Shown: positions 1 through 7,387, counted from the first letter of the stretch. The stretch: DNA of 23,633 bases from UBA1732 sp045114235 (GCA_045114235.1 JBGUKB010000075.1:1-23633); one strand, 5' to 3'. A program made the numbers and translations. Notes: generated by a model not told the origin, from the sequence alone.

Positions 1-33
1 GGCGGCGGCATGGGCGGCTTCGGCGGGTTCTGA
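1..33 (+). CDS. C-terminal tail of a Gly/Met/Phe-rich protein (partial)
   Basis: Only the last ten codons and a TGA stop are inside the window. They read GGGMGGFGGF. The composition matches the Gly/Met/Phe tail of the protein at 4018-4461, so the two may be paralogues. A strong terminator follows directly. Nothing can be said about the N-terminal part or the function. Confidence 0.6.
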   Translation, partial: GGGMGGFGGF

Positions 34-61
34 TCCTCCGCTTGTCTTCAAATGTTATCTC

Positions 62-97
62 AAACGGTCATTCCCCTGCGGATTTGACCGTTTTTTT
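62..97 (+). terminator. Rho-independent terminator
   Basis: A 9-bp perfect stem, AAACGGTCA (62-70) with TGACCGTTT (85-93), is followed by a run of T to 97. It ends the transcript of the Gly-rich gene at the window edge. Confidence 0.85.
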
Positions 98-110
98 ATG
101 TATTTCATAT

Positions 111-139
111 TTGCAAACGCGCGCATATGATGTTATATT
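111..139 (+). promoter_or_regulatory. Sigma70-type promoter for the 161-aa membrane protein gene
   Basis: TTGCAA (111-116), a 17-bp spacer, then TATATT (134-139). The expected start of transcription is near 146, leaving a leader of about 80 nt before the ATG at 228. Confidence 0.65.
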
Positions 140-227
140 GTTTGCCATGGCATATGGAGTCTGCCGCGTCAGGGCGGCATTGGCTTTCGATAACATTCAA
201 CATTAACTGCAATTCCGGAGCGAAATC

Positions 228-713
228 ATGAAAGCTTTGATCGCGATCGTCATGTTCCTGTTCGGTCTGTTTGTCGGCGTCCTTGTTGTTCCGACGTTCC
301 AGGAATTTTCCTCGTCAATGTACTCGGAAGAAGAGTATTCCACGCCGCGGATCAAGACGCTTCTGAACGATTTCGGCATCACGCTTCCGACAGAAACAAC
401 CGACATCAACCTTTTCATGACGCAGGACGGGGAGAAGAAACAGGTGTGGATGAAATGCGAATGCTCTCCTGAAGTAAAAGATGAATTCGTCGAGAGTCTG
501 AACGTCAAACATTCCGGCCTGTTCAACCGTGTGATCGTTTCCCCGAAAATGATGAACGGCACGCCAGTTGCATGGTGGACGTTCCGCAATACGTTCCGCT
601 ACTACGAATTCCATGACATGTGCGTCGCCTACGATGAGCTTCTGCGGAATCTGTATCTCTATGCCATCATGGACGGCGCCGGATCCGCCCCGGCCGAGCC
701 TTCCGGGAACTGA
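228..713 (+). CDS. Small membrane-anchored protein of unknown function
   Basis: 161 aa. Residues 3-24 form one uninterrupted hydrophobic segment right after the start, so this is a signal anchor or an uncleaved signal peptide with the rest outside the cytoplasm. The remainder is soluble, with acidic stretches (EEEY near 35) and two Cys close together at about 84 and 86. A GGAG-like ribosome site precedes the ATG at a normal distance, and a good promoter lies upstream. It stands alone between two terminator-like hairpins, so it is probably a single-gene transcript. I recognise no family. Confidence 0.7.
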   Translation: MKALIAIVMFLFGLFVGVLVVPTFQEFSSSMYSEEEYSTPRIKTLLNDFGITLPTETTDINLFMTQDGEKKQVWMKCECSPEVKDEFVESLNVKHSGLFNRVIVSPKMMNGTPVAWWTFRNTFRYYEFHDMCVAYDELLRNLYLYAIMDGAGSAPAEPSGN

Positions 714-721
714 GATAAAGA

Positions 722-754
722 GCCGTGAAACGGTCCACTTTCGGCACGGTTTTG
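722..754 (+). terminator. Weak terminator-like hairpin
   Basis: CCGTG (723-727) can pair with CACGG (745-749), followed by TTTT. The stem is short and the loop long, so the call is tentative. Its place just after the stop at 713 fits. Confidence 0.35.
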
Positions 755-877
755 CTGTTTCCCATCCTGTGATCTTCGAGTATGCAAGAGTCCGGGATCA
801 CGGCATGATATCCGCCCCCGGAAACGATGCGAGGCGAAAAAAAACAGGAAAAAAATGCACTTTTTCCGAAACACAAC

Positions 878-906
878 TTGACAATACAGAGTTTTATGCT
901 TAATTT
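878..906 (+). promoter_or_regulatory. Candidate promoter for the gcvH-like/LOG pair
   Basis: A perfect -35 TTGACA (878-883) is followed 17 bp later by a weak -10 TAATTT (901-906). The ATG of the gcvH-like gene is about 45 bp downstream. Confidence 0.5.
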
Positions 907-951
907 CTCTATGCGATTTCACTGAACCCTTTTCTCGAAGGAACCCAAGGT

Positions 952-1323
952 ATGGACAAATACTACTCGAAAACCCATGAATGGGTCAAAACGGATGGCG
1001 AAGAAGCCATCGTCGGCATCTCCGAATATGCCGCATCGGACCTCGGAGACATTACCTTCGTCGAACTTCCCAAGGAAGGAACGGACCTGATCTGCGGAGA
1101 CAGCGTCGGGACCATCGAATCCGTATCGGCGTCCTCCGACGTCTATTCTCCCGTGAGCGGGACCGTTACCGCGGTCAACCATGCGCTGGACGACGATCCC
1201 GGCATCATCAGTTCGAACGCCGAGGGCAAAGGCTGGCTGTACAAGCTCGACAATATCGACCCGACCGAGGTCGACGAGCTCATGTCGGAAGAAGAATACG
1301 CCGACTATCTCGAAACGCTTTGA
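952..1323 (+). CDS. GcvH-like protein (glycine cleavage H fold) lacking the lipoyl lysine
   Basis: 123 aa, close to the usual H-protein length of about 125-130. The fold signature is clear: THEWVK at 8-13, GISEYAASDLGDITFVELP at 22-40, DVYSPVSG at 63-70 and NPDPGIISS-like HALDDDPGIISS near 77-88. In true H proteins the lysine of ESVKA carries lipoate and shuttles the aminomethyl group between the P, T and L proteins. Here the motif reads ESVSA: residue 59 is Ser, codon TCG at 1126-1128, and no nearby Lys could stand in. No gcvT, gcvP or lipoate ligase gene is in the window. The protein therefore cannot work as a standard lipoyl carrier; it may have a structural or regulatory role. The LOG-family gene follows after 9 bp, so the two are likely cotranscribed. 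Confidence 0.88.
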   Translation: MDKYYSKTHEWVKTDGEEAIVGISEYAASDLGDITFVELPKEGTDLICGDSVGTIESVSASSDVYSPVSGTVTAVNHALDDDPGIISSNAEGKGWLYKLDNIDPTEVDELMSEEEYADYLETL

Positions 1324-1332
1324 GGTGACTTC

Positions 1333-2040
1333 ATGGCCGATCTTGAACCCACCAACCTCGCCGGTTTTTCCGATCTGGTCGACCTGAATGCCGAAGAGCC
1401 GTGGCGCATCTTCCGCATCATGTCGGAATTCATCGATTCCTTCGAGACCATGGCCAAGCACAAACGCCTCGTGTCCGTCTTCGGTTCCGCACGCACGAAA
1501 CCCGACGATCCCGTCTATCAGGACTGCGTCCGCCTCGGCGAGCTCCTCACGGACAGCGGATACGGCATCCTGACCGGCGGCGGCCCCGGCATTATGGAGG
1601 CTGCCAACCGCGGCGCGTGGAACAAGAACGGCGATTCCGTGGGGCTGAACATCAAGCTCCCGATGGAGCAGCATCCGAATACGTATCAGACCGAATCGCT
1701 CGATTTCCGTTATTTCTTCGTGCGCAAAGTCTGTTTCCTCAAGTATTCCGTCGCGATCGCGGTCTATCCAGGCGGCTTCGGCACGCTCGATGAATTCTCC
1801 GAAGTCCTCACGCTCATCCAGACCAGCAAAGTCCGCAGTGTCCCGCTTGTGGCGGTCGGAAAGGAATACTGGCAGCCTCTCTTCGACTGGTTCCGCAACA
1901 CCATGCTCCGCGACCGCATGATCAACGAAGACGACATGGACCTCTTCTACGTCGCGGACAACGCCGACGATGCGTTCCGCTATATCAAACGCGTCCACGA
2001 CAGGTGCGGCGTCAAGTCGACCGTCAGAAAAGACATCTGA
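1333..2040 (+). CDS. LOG-family protein (nucleotide 5'-monophosphate phosphoribohydrolase type)
   Basis: 235 aa. It carries the two diagnostic motifs of the LOG / 'lysine decarboxylase-like' family: GGGPGIMEAANRG at about residues 82-94 and PGGFGTLDEFSE at about 146-157, the PGGxGTxxE signature that forms the ribose-phosphate site. Family members hydrolyse the N-glycosidic bond of nucleoside monophosphates, as in cytokinin activation by plant LOG or nucleotide salvage by PpnN; the old name lysine decarboxylase is wrong. The N-terminal 45 or so residues are an extension before the core fold begins at RLVSVFGSAR. The ribosome site GAGGTGA overlaps the stop of the gcvH-like gene, suggesting coupled translation. 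The exact substrate is unknown. Confidence 0.88.
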   Translation: MADLEPTNLAGFSDLVDLNAEEPWRIFRIMSEFIDSFETMAKHKRLVSVFGSARTKPDDPVYQDCVRLGELLTDSGYGILTGGGPGIMEAANRGAWNKNGDSVGLNIKLPMEQHPNTYQTESLDFRYFFVRKVCFLKYSVAIAVYPGGFGTLDEFSEVLTLIQTSKVRSVPLVAVGKEYWQPLFDWFRNTMLRDRMINEDDMDLFYVADNADDAFRYIKRVHDRCGVKSTVRKDI

Positions 2041-2065
2041 GCATCCATTCCATTTCCCGCCTCAT

Positions 2066-2104
2066 CGGTGCGACCGGTTCGACAGCCGACCGCACCGTTT
2101 TTTT
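2066..2104 (+). terminator. Rho-independent terminator after the LOG gene
   Basis: CGGTGCG (2066-2072) pairs with CGCACCG (2091-2097), followed by seven T. It separates the gcvH-like/LOG unit from the thiamine operon. Confidence 0.85.
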
Positions 2105-2136
2105 GTCAGAGGGAGGGGATTCCTCCGATATCCAAC

Positions 2137-2165
2137 TTGCTTTTTTCTTTTTTCCGGTGTATGTT
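2137..2165 (+). promoter_or_regulatory. Promoter of the thi4-thiE operon
   Basis: TTGCTT (2137-2142), 17-bp spacer, TATGTT (2160-2165). Transcription would begin just before the riboswitch aptamer. Confidence 0.55.
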
Positions 2166-2170
2166 AATTA

Positions 2171-2266
2171 CACACCACGGGGTGCTGGATCGAGCGTCTT
2201 CCGATGCCTGATCCGGCTGAGATCATACCCGAAGAACCTGATCCGGATAATGCCGGCGTAGGAAAT
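2171..2266 (+). promoter_or_regulatory. TPP riboswitch (THI element)
   Basis: The conserved THI-box blocks occur in order: ACGGGGTGC near 2177-2185, CTGAGAT at 2217-2223, ACCCGAAGAACCTGATC at about 2227-2243, and CCGGCGTAGGAAA-like sequence near 2253-2265. These form the thiamine pyrophosphate aptamer. It lies 78 bp ahead of thi4. No strong T-run terminator separates the aptamer from the start codon, so control at translation initiation is the more likely mode, by inference. Confidence 0.95.
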
Positions 2267-2343
2267 CGACAGCGTCATCCTTTCCGATGGAAAGCCGCCC
2301 GCGTTTTCTGCGAAACCATCAACCCAAACGAAAGGACTGACAC

Positions 2344-3144
2344 ATGTCAAATCCCTCCTCCCAGATCATCGAAACGACCATCTCCCGCGCCATCGTCGAG
2401 AACTTCTCGGCGAAACTCCTCGACAACCTCACGGTCGACGTCGCGATCGTCGGCGCCGGTCCGTCCGCGCTCGTCGCCGCGCGCTATCTCGCAAAAGCCG
2501 GCATCCGTGTGGCAATCTTCGAACGCAAACTTGCGCCCGGCGGCGGCACGTGGGGCGGCGGCATGCTCTTCAACGAAGTCGTCGTGCAGGATGCTTCGCT
2601 GGAGATCCTCGACGAATTCGGCATCAGGCACAAGCCCATCCCCGGCGCGCCGGGCTACAACACCCTCGATTCCGTCGAGATGGCCAGCGGACTCATCTTC
2701 GGCGCGGTCAGCGCGGGCGCGAAGATATTCAACGCCGTCAGCGTCGAGGACATCGTGTTCCGCGGCGAGCAGGTCGGCGGCCTCGTCATCAACTGGACGC
2801 CCGTCGAGCGCCTCGGCATGCACGTGGATCCGCTGACCGTGATCTCGCAGTGCGTACTGGACGGCACCGGACACCCGAGCGAGATCATGCACCTCGCGGT
2901 CGAAAAGGCCCAGCTGAAGCTCGCCACCAGCACAGGCGGCATCCTCGGCGAAAAGCCCATGTGGGTCGACAGCGGCGAAGCCTCCACCGTCGAGAACACC
3001 CGCGAATACTATCCCGGCCTCTTCGCCTGCGGCATGAGCGCGAACAACGTCATGGGCGGCTATCGCATGGGCCCGATCTTCGGCGGCATGATGCTCTCCG
3101 GTCGCAAAGCCGCGGACCTCATCCGCAAACGTCTCGGGAAGTGA
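2344..3144 (+). CDS. thi4: Sulfide-dependent thiazole synthase (Thi4 family)
   Basis: 266 aa, the usual size of archaeal and bacterial Thi4. It makes the ADP-thiazole precursor of thiamine from NAD, glycine and a sulfur source. A dinucleotide-binding GxGxxG-type motif (AIVGAGPSALVAA, 34-46), the glycine-rich GGGTWGGGMLF (67-77) and the C-terminal ACGMSANNVMGGYRMGPIFGGMM are characteristic. At the place where yeast Thi4 has the sulfur-donating Cys (two residues before the conserved DP), this protein has His160 (MHVDP). Methanococcus-type enzymes also have His there and use free sulfide catalytically rather than sacrificing a Cys, so this should be a multi-turnover, sulfide-using, anaerobic-type enzyme. 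AAAGGA lies upstream of the ATG. thiE follows after 3 bp. The THI element upstream predicts repression by TPP. Confidence 0.93.
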   Translation: MSNPSSQIIETTISRAIVENFSAKLLDNLTVDVAIVGAGPSALVAARYLAKAGIRVAIFERKLAPGGGTWGGGMLFNEVVVQDASLEILDEFGIRHKPIPGAPGYNTLDSVEMASGLIFGAVSAGAKIFNAVSVEDIVFRGEQVGGLVINWTPVERLGMHVDPLTVISQCVLDGTGHPSEIMHLAVEKAQLKLATSTGGILGEKPMWVDSGEASTVENTREYYPGLFACGMSANNVMGGYRMGPIFGGMMLSGRKAADLIRKRLGK

Positions 3145-3147
3145 CCG

Positions 3148-3807
3148 ATGCCGCGCCGCGTCTTCACGACATTGAACGAGCGCATCGAGGCGTTCCGGCG
3201 TACGGACGTCTATCCCGTCGTCACGTCCGAATTCTGCGCCGGACGCCAGCCCGCCGAAGTCGCCGCGTCCCTTCTGGCGGGCGGCGCGCGTATCCTGCAA
3301 ATCCGCGAAAAGACCATGCCCGACCGCCCGTTCCTGGAGCTACTGCGGCAGGTCCGCGAACTCACATGGGACTGCGGCGCGCTGCTGATCGTGGATGACC
3401 GTGTGGACGCCGCGTTGATCTCGCAGGCAGACGGTGTGCATCTGGGACAGGACGATCTCCCGCTCCCGGACGCCCGTCGCATCGCCCCGGACCTCCTGAT
3501 CGGCGTTTCCACGCACAATGCCGACGAGATACGCCAAGCGCAGGACGAGGGGTGTTCCTACCTCAACATCGGCCCGATCTTCCCCACACAGACCAAACAG
3601 CTCGCATGCACGTTCATCGGGCTCGAACAGCTTAAAGCTTTGATCCCGCTCGTCCACGTGCCGTTCTCCGTCATGGGCGGCATCAAGTATTCGAACCTTG
3701 CGGATATCAAGGCCGCCGGGGCAGGGCGCATCGCCGCTGTGACCGCCTTCACGCAGGCCCCGGATCCAAGTGCGGAAGTCGAGAAATGGCATGCCGCGCT
3801 ACTTTAA
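3148..3807 (+). CDS. thiE: Thiamine-phosphate synthase
   Basis: 219 aa, normal for ThiE. It joins HMP pyrophosphate and the thiazole phosphate to give thiamine phosphate. Visible family motifs are ILQIREKTMP, LLIVDDRVDAA, DGVHLGQDDLP, IGVSTHN, YLNIGPIFPTQTK and the phosphate-binding VMGGI followed by AGAGRIAAVTAFTQA. The first 20 or so residues precede the barrel and could be a slightly early start, but no better ribosome site lies inside. It is the second gene of the TPP-riboswitch operon with thi4; neither thiC nor the kinases are in the window, so the pyrimidine branch must be encoded elsewhere or salvaged. Confidence 0.93.
   Translation: MPRRVFTTLNERIEAFRRTDVYPVVTSEFCAGRQPAEVAASLLAGGARILQIREKTMPDRPFLELLRQVRELTWDCGALLIVDDRVDAALISQADGVHLGQDDLPLPDARRIAPDLLIGVSTHNADEIRQAQDEGCSYLNIGPIFPTQTKQLACTFIGLEQLKALIPLVHVPFSVMGGIKYSNLADIKAAGAGRIAAVTAFTQAPDPSAEVEKWHAALL
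3719..3726 (+). other. KOPS-like motif GGGCAGGG, pointing right
   Basis: Exact GGGNAGGG match inside thiE; the leftmost of the series directed at the dif-like site. Confidence 0.6.
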
Positions 3808-3920
3808 ACTTTGGCGTTACATCGTATTTCAGGAAAACGGTTCGTGCGGTTTGAAAAAGGAGATGAAATCCTTTCGAATTTTTTCTCACCATATATAATC
3901 GCACGAGAAAAAAAACTCTT

Positions 3921-3950
3921 TTGATTTTTCCGGTTTCAGCACAATAAAAT
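3921..3950 (+). promoter_or_regulatory. Candidate promoter for the Gly-rich membrane protein gene
   Basis: TTGATT (3921-3926), 18-bp spacer, TAAAAT (3945-3950). A second -10-like TATAAT lies at 3894-3899 without a good -35. The 3808-4017 gap otherwise holds only A+T-rich sequence. Confidence 0.5.
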
Positions 3951-4017
3951 CGGCCGGGGAGCGTTAATTGATTTAGAAACGATACAAATACAAACCCCGA
4001 AAATCAGGAGACTTGCC

Positions 4018-4461
4018 ATGAACAAAACGACGATAACCAATACGCAGAAGACCGGTTCGAAACTGAATGCCACGACCATACTTGTCCTGATCATCGCCGT
4101 ACTTCCGATCCTCCTGTTCTCCCTCACGAAGATGTTCCCTCCCGCGATCGACGCCGCTTCCTCCAGGACGGCTGAAGTCGACGAGGGGAAGAAGACCCGC
4201 GTCAGCGCCGCGGAACGCCGTGCGCAGCGCGCCGAAGAGCGCAAGGCCAGGAAAGCCGAAAAGACCACGACCGTGCAGCGCAGCGCGGCGCCTGATTTCC
4301 CGCCCGCTCCGATGGAGTTCGGCGGCTTCGACGGCGGTTTCGGCCCCGGCATGGGCGGTTTCGACAACGGCATGGCAATGGCTCCCGGCGGCTTCGGCGG
4401 CCCGGGCATGGGCGGCCCCGGCATGGGCTTCGGCGGCCCCAGCTTCGGCGGCCCCTTCTGA
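4018..4461 (+). CDS. Membrane-anchored Gly/Met/Phe/Pro-rich protein of unknown function
   Basis: 147 aa in three parts. Residues 19-40 are a single transmembrane helix. Residues 50-85 are highly charged (Arg, Lys, Glu, Ala) and probably helical. From about 95 to the end the chain is a low-complexity tail of Gly, Phe, Met and Pro with repeated GGF, GMGG and GGP units. A good ribosome site (AGGAG) precedes the ATG. The tail resembles the last residues of the gene cut by the left window edge, and both are followed by strong terminators. A flexible tail anchored at a membrane is all that can be inferred; I do not recognise the family. Confidence 0.75.
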   Translation: MNKTTITNTQKTGSKLNATTILVLIIAVLPILLFSLTKMFPPAIDAASSRTAEVDEGKKTRVSAAERRAQRAEERKARKAEKTTTVQRSAAPDFPPAPMEFGGFDGGFGPGMGGFDNGMAMAPGGFGGPGMGGPGMGFGGPSFGGPF

Positions 4462-4486
4462 TCCTCTCCTGACAAGCACGATCCCT

Positions 4487-4521
4487 AAGACCGTTTCCCT
4501 CGCGAAAGCGGTCTTTTTTTT
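4487..4521 (+). terminator. Rho-independent terminator
   Basis: AAGACCG (4487-4493) pairs with CGGTCTT (4509-4515); the run of T continues to 4521. It closes the Gly-rich gene. Confidence 0.88.
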
Positions 4522-4541
4522 GTGCCCGGATCGCTTCAACA

Positions 4542-4549
4542 GGGCAGGG
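4542..4549 (+). other. KOPS-like motif GGGCAGGG, pointing right
   Basis: Exact match in the gap between the Gly-rich gene and the fusion gene. Confidence 0.65.
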
Positions 4550-4694
4550 GACGGAGACACTTATCGGTTGTTCCCCTCGAATGCCGTCAGAAAACTCCGC
4601 TCCCGGCACTTCATAATAGCGTACACATCACGGATCTTTCATGCTCAGATATTCTGAAAGCACAACTATTTTGGAGGATTATTTCGCTATTCGC

Positions 4695-4722
4695 TTGAAA
4701 AATCGCGAATCGAAGCTATATT
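4695..4722 (+). promoter_or_regulatory. Candidate promoter in the leader of the XRE-cupin-ligase gene
   Basis: TTGAAA (4695-4700), 16-bp spacer, TATATT (4717-4722). It would give a leader of nearly 290 nt before the ATG at 5014. The 4522-5013 gap also holds a weak 46-codon frame from the ATG at 4761 to 4901, for which I see no protein-like features. Confidence 0.55.
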
Positions 4723-4919
4723 TGTACTCAATCTTTTTTTTCGGATCGAGGCAAACACAAATGATGTTTCACAGGACAGACGCTTTTGAGGCACGCGACG
4801 GTGAATTCTCCGCCGCGGCGTTCGCGTCTACCCGTATTGCCTCCATCCGAATCGCGTCCGATGCCATCATCGACATTATTATTACGAAGGCCGCCCGTTG
4901 AAACCCTTTGCACAGGGAA

Positions 4920-4954
4920 GATACGGGTGGTCCGGACGTGTTCCCACCCGTATC
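4920..4954 (+). repeat. 11-bp inverted repeat upstream of the XRE-cupin-ligase gene
   Basis: GATACGGGTGG (4920-4930) and CCACCCGTATC (4944-4954) are perfectly complementary around a 13-nt loop. A TTTTT follows at 4966-4970. It could be an RNA hairpin (attenuator) or the operator for the XRE domain encoded 60 bp downstream. Confidence 0.55.
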
Positions 4955-5013
4955 CGGATGCCTGATTTTTCCTGAGCAATCCTAATACCAAACCCAAACA
5001 AGGATCGCAAGAC

Positions 5014-7314
5014 ATGGAAAACAAAGAACAAATCTCCATGAGAGTCCGTGAGCTCAGGGCTCAGAAAAACTTCACCGTCGAACAGATGGCGGAACTCCTC
5101 GGCGTCACGCCGGAGGAATACTCCCTGTTCGAAAGCGGAGCCAAGCAGGCGCCGTTCTCGTTCTACTACAATCTGGCCGGTCATTTCGGTCTGGATGTTT
5201 CCTCCGTGATCAGCGGCGAAGCTCCGAACCTGGCCCTGTATACCGTCACGCGCAGCGGCGAGGGCTTCCCCTTCGTCCGCCGCCCCGAGTTCTCCTATCT
5301 GCATCAAGCAATCCGCATGAAGGACCGCACCGGCGAACCCTTCATCGTCACCGCGCCGCCCGCGGGCGAGAACGAACCGCTTCAGTACTCCGAGCACAAC
5401 GGACAGGAATTCGTGCTGATCCTGTCCGGCGCCCTGCGCGTCTTCCTGCACGGCAAGGAGGAGGTCCTGAACGAGGGCGACAGCATCTATTTCGACGGCC
5501 GCGAGGCGCACGCCATGCTCGCCGCCAACGGCAAGCCCTGCAAGTTCCTCTCCATCGTCATGCACAGCAAGTACGACGACGCCAAGCCCGACCGGTTCGC
5601 GTTCGTGCCGCAGACCGTGGTGAAGGAACCTCCGACCGGCAAACGCCGTCTGCTCTATCAGGACTACATGGACGAGGAGTGGAACCCGGACGGAACGCTG
5701 AAAGCCGTGCATTTCAAGGTGCCGGAGAAGTTCAATTTCGCGTTCGATGTGGTGAACCGTCTCGCCGCCGAGTGCCCGGACAAGATCGCGATGAAGTGGG
5801 TCTCCAAGGACAAGGTCTGCCGCGACTTCACGTTCCGCGACATCTCCGAAAACGCCATGCGCGTCGCCAACCTGCTGCATTCCCTCGGGATCCGCAAGGG
5901 CGACCGCGTGATGCTGGTGATGAAACGCCATTACCAGTTCTGGTTCGTGCTGAACGCGCTCCACATGATGGGCGCCGTGGCCGTCCCGGCCTCCTGCCAG
6001 ATGACCGCACACGACTTCGAATACCGCTTCAAGAAGGCCGACATCCGCTATGTGATCTGCTCTGCGGACGGCAACATCACGAAGGAGGTCGACGAGGCCG
6101 CGGCCGTGACCGGCATGACGCTCAAACTCACCGTGAACGGACAGAAGGACGGCTGGCTCGACCTCGACGCCCTGTACCCGAACTTCCCGCCCGTCTTCCA
6201 GCGTTCCGCCGACCTGAAGACCACCGATCCCCTGCTCGTCTTCTTCAGCTCCGGCACCACCGGCTACCCGAAGATGGTCGAGCACGACCACGCCTATCCG
6301 CTCGGACACATCATGACCGCGCGCCACTGGCACAAGGTCAATCCCGACGGTCTCCACTTCACGGTCGCCGACACGGGCTGGGGCAAGGCGCTCTGGGGCA
6401 AGATCTACGGCCAGTGGCTCTGCGAGGCCGGCGTCTTCACCTTCGACTTCGACCGCTTCCACGCCGCCGACCTGCTTCCGATGTTCAAGCAGTACGGCAT
6501 CACCACCTTCTGCGCGCCGCCGACCATCTTCCGTTTCCTCGTGAAAGAAGACCTCTCCAATATCGACTTCTCCACGCTCGAGCACGTCACCACCGCAGGC
6601 GAGGCAATGCCCGCCGAGGTCAGCGAGGCGTTCGCGCGCGTTTCCGGCCAGCTCCCGTACGAAGGGTTCGGCCAGACCGAGACCACACTGACCATCGCCA
6701 CGCTCGCCGACATGAAGCCGCGTCCCGGTTCCATGGGCCGCCCGAATCCGCAGTACGAGGTCGTCCTGCTCGATCCCGAGGGCAACCCGGTCAGCACCGG
6801 CGAAACCGGCGAGATCTGCGTGAAGGCCGAACAGGGCAATCATCCGTGCGGACTCTTCTGCCAGTACGTCAAGAATCCCGAGGACACGCGGAAAGTCTGG
6901 CACGACGGCTACTACCACACCGGCGACCAGGCATGGCAGGACGAGGATGGCTACTTCTGGTATCAGGGCCGCGCCGACGACATCATCAAGACGTCTGGCT
7001 ACCGCGTCGGCCCGTTCGAGGTCGAAAGCGTCCTCATGGAGCTCCCGTACATCCTCGAATGCGCCGTGACCGGCGTGCCGGATCCCGTCCGCGGCAAGGT
7101 CGTGAAAGCCACGATCGTGCTCGTGAAGGGCAAGGAAGGCAGCGACGAGCTCAAGGAAGAGATCAAGAACTACGTCAAGACCCACACTGCGCCGTACAAA
7201 TATCCGCGCATCATCGAGTTCGTCGCCGAACTCCCGAAGACCGTCAACGGCAAGATCCGCCGCGCCGCGATCCGCGAGCAGAACGCCGCCGCTTCGGCCG
7301 AAAAGAAAGCGTGA
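5014..7314 (+). CDS. XRE-HTH / cupin / AMP-forming acyl-CoA synthetase fusion
   Basis: 766 aa with three parts. Residues 8-62 form an XRE helix-turn-helix (VRELRAQKNFTVEQMAELLGVTPEEYSLFESG). Residues 112-185 form a cupin with metal-type residues (H128, E132, H166). Residues 210-755 form a complete ANL-family adenylating enzyme: phosphate loop FFSSGTTGYPK (about 410-420), GFGQTET (about 551-557), YHTGD (about 634), the RADDIIKTSGYRVGP hinge and the late catalytic lysine in NGKIRRAAIR (about 745-753). DTGWGKALWGKIYGQW is typical of the medium-chain acyl-CoA synthetase branch, so activation of a carboxylic acid to its CoA thioester is likely; the chain length cannot be read. XRE-cupin proteins are usually separate regulators. 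The fusion suggests a self-contained effector-sensing enzyme, perhaps autoregulatory. Known ligases of this family lack the first 200 residues. The reading frame is intact. Confidence 0.9.
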   Translation: MENKEQISMRVRELRAQKNFTVEQMAELLGVTPEEYSLFESGAKQAPFSFYYNLAGHFGLDVSSVISGEAPNLALYTVTRSGEGFPFVRRPEFSYLHQAIRMKDRTGEPFIVTAPPAGENEPLQYSEHNGQEFVLILSGALRVFLHGKEEVLNEGDSIYFDGREAHAMLAANGKPCKFLSIVMHSKYDDAKPDRFAFVPQTVVKEPPTGKRRLLYQDYMDEEWNPDGTLKAVHFKVPEKFNFAFDVVNRLAAECPDKIAMKWVSKDKVCRDFTFRDISENAMRVANLLHSLGIRKGDRVMLVMKRHYQFWFVLNALHMMGAVAVPASCQMTAHDFEYRFKKADIRYVICSADGNITKEVDEAAAVTGMTLKLTVNGQKDGWLDLDALYPNFPPVFQRSADLKTTDPLLVFFSSGTTGYPKMVEHDHAYPLGHIMTARHWHKVNPDGLHFTVADTGWGKALWGKIYGQWLCEAGVFTFDFDRFHAADLLPMFKQYGITTFCAPPTIFRFLVKEDLSNIDFSTLEHVTTAGEAMPAEVSEAFARVSGQLPYEGFGQTETTLTIATLADMKPRPGSMGRPNPQYEVVLLDPEGNPVSTGETGEICVKAEQGNHPCGLFCQYVKNPEDTRKVWHDGYYHTGDQAWQDEDGYFWYQGRADDIIKTSGYRVGPFEVESVLMELPYILECAVTGVPDPVRGKVVKATIVLVKGKEGSDELKEEIKNYVKTHTAPYKYPRIIEFVAELPKTVNGKIRRAAIREQNAAASAEKKA

Positions 7315-7346
7315 TTCGCCTCAGATTTGTTGATCCATAATATTTG

Positions 7347-7387
7347 ATCCCGTGGATAGCCTCAAAAGCTTTCCACGGGATTTTCTT
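7347..7387 (+). terminator. Rho-independent terminator after the fusion gene
   Basis: ATCCCGTGG (7347-7355) pairs with CCACGGGAT (7373-7381), followed by TTTTCTT. Confidence 0.8.

Noticed and set aside
4641..4901. 86-codon frame between the Gly-rich gene and the fusion gene
   Set aside because: The promoter at 4695-4722 falls inside it, there is no good ribosome site, and the composition shifts halfway from A+T-rich to G+C-rich, as expected of leader DNA.
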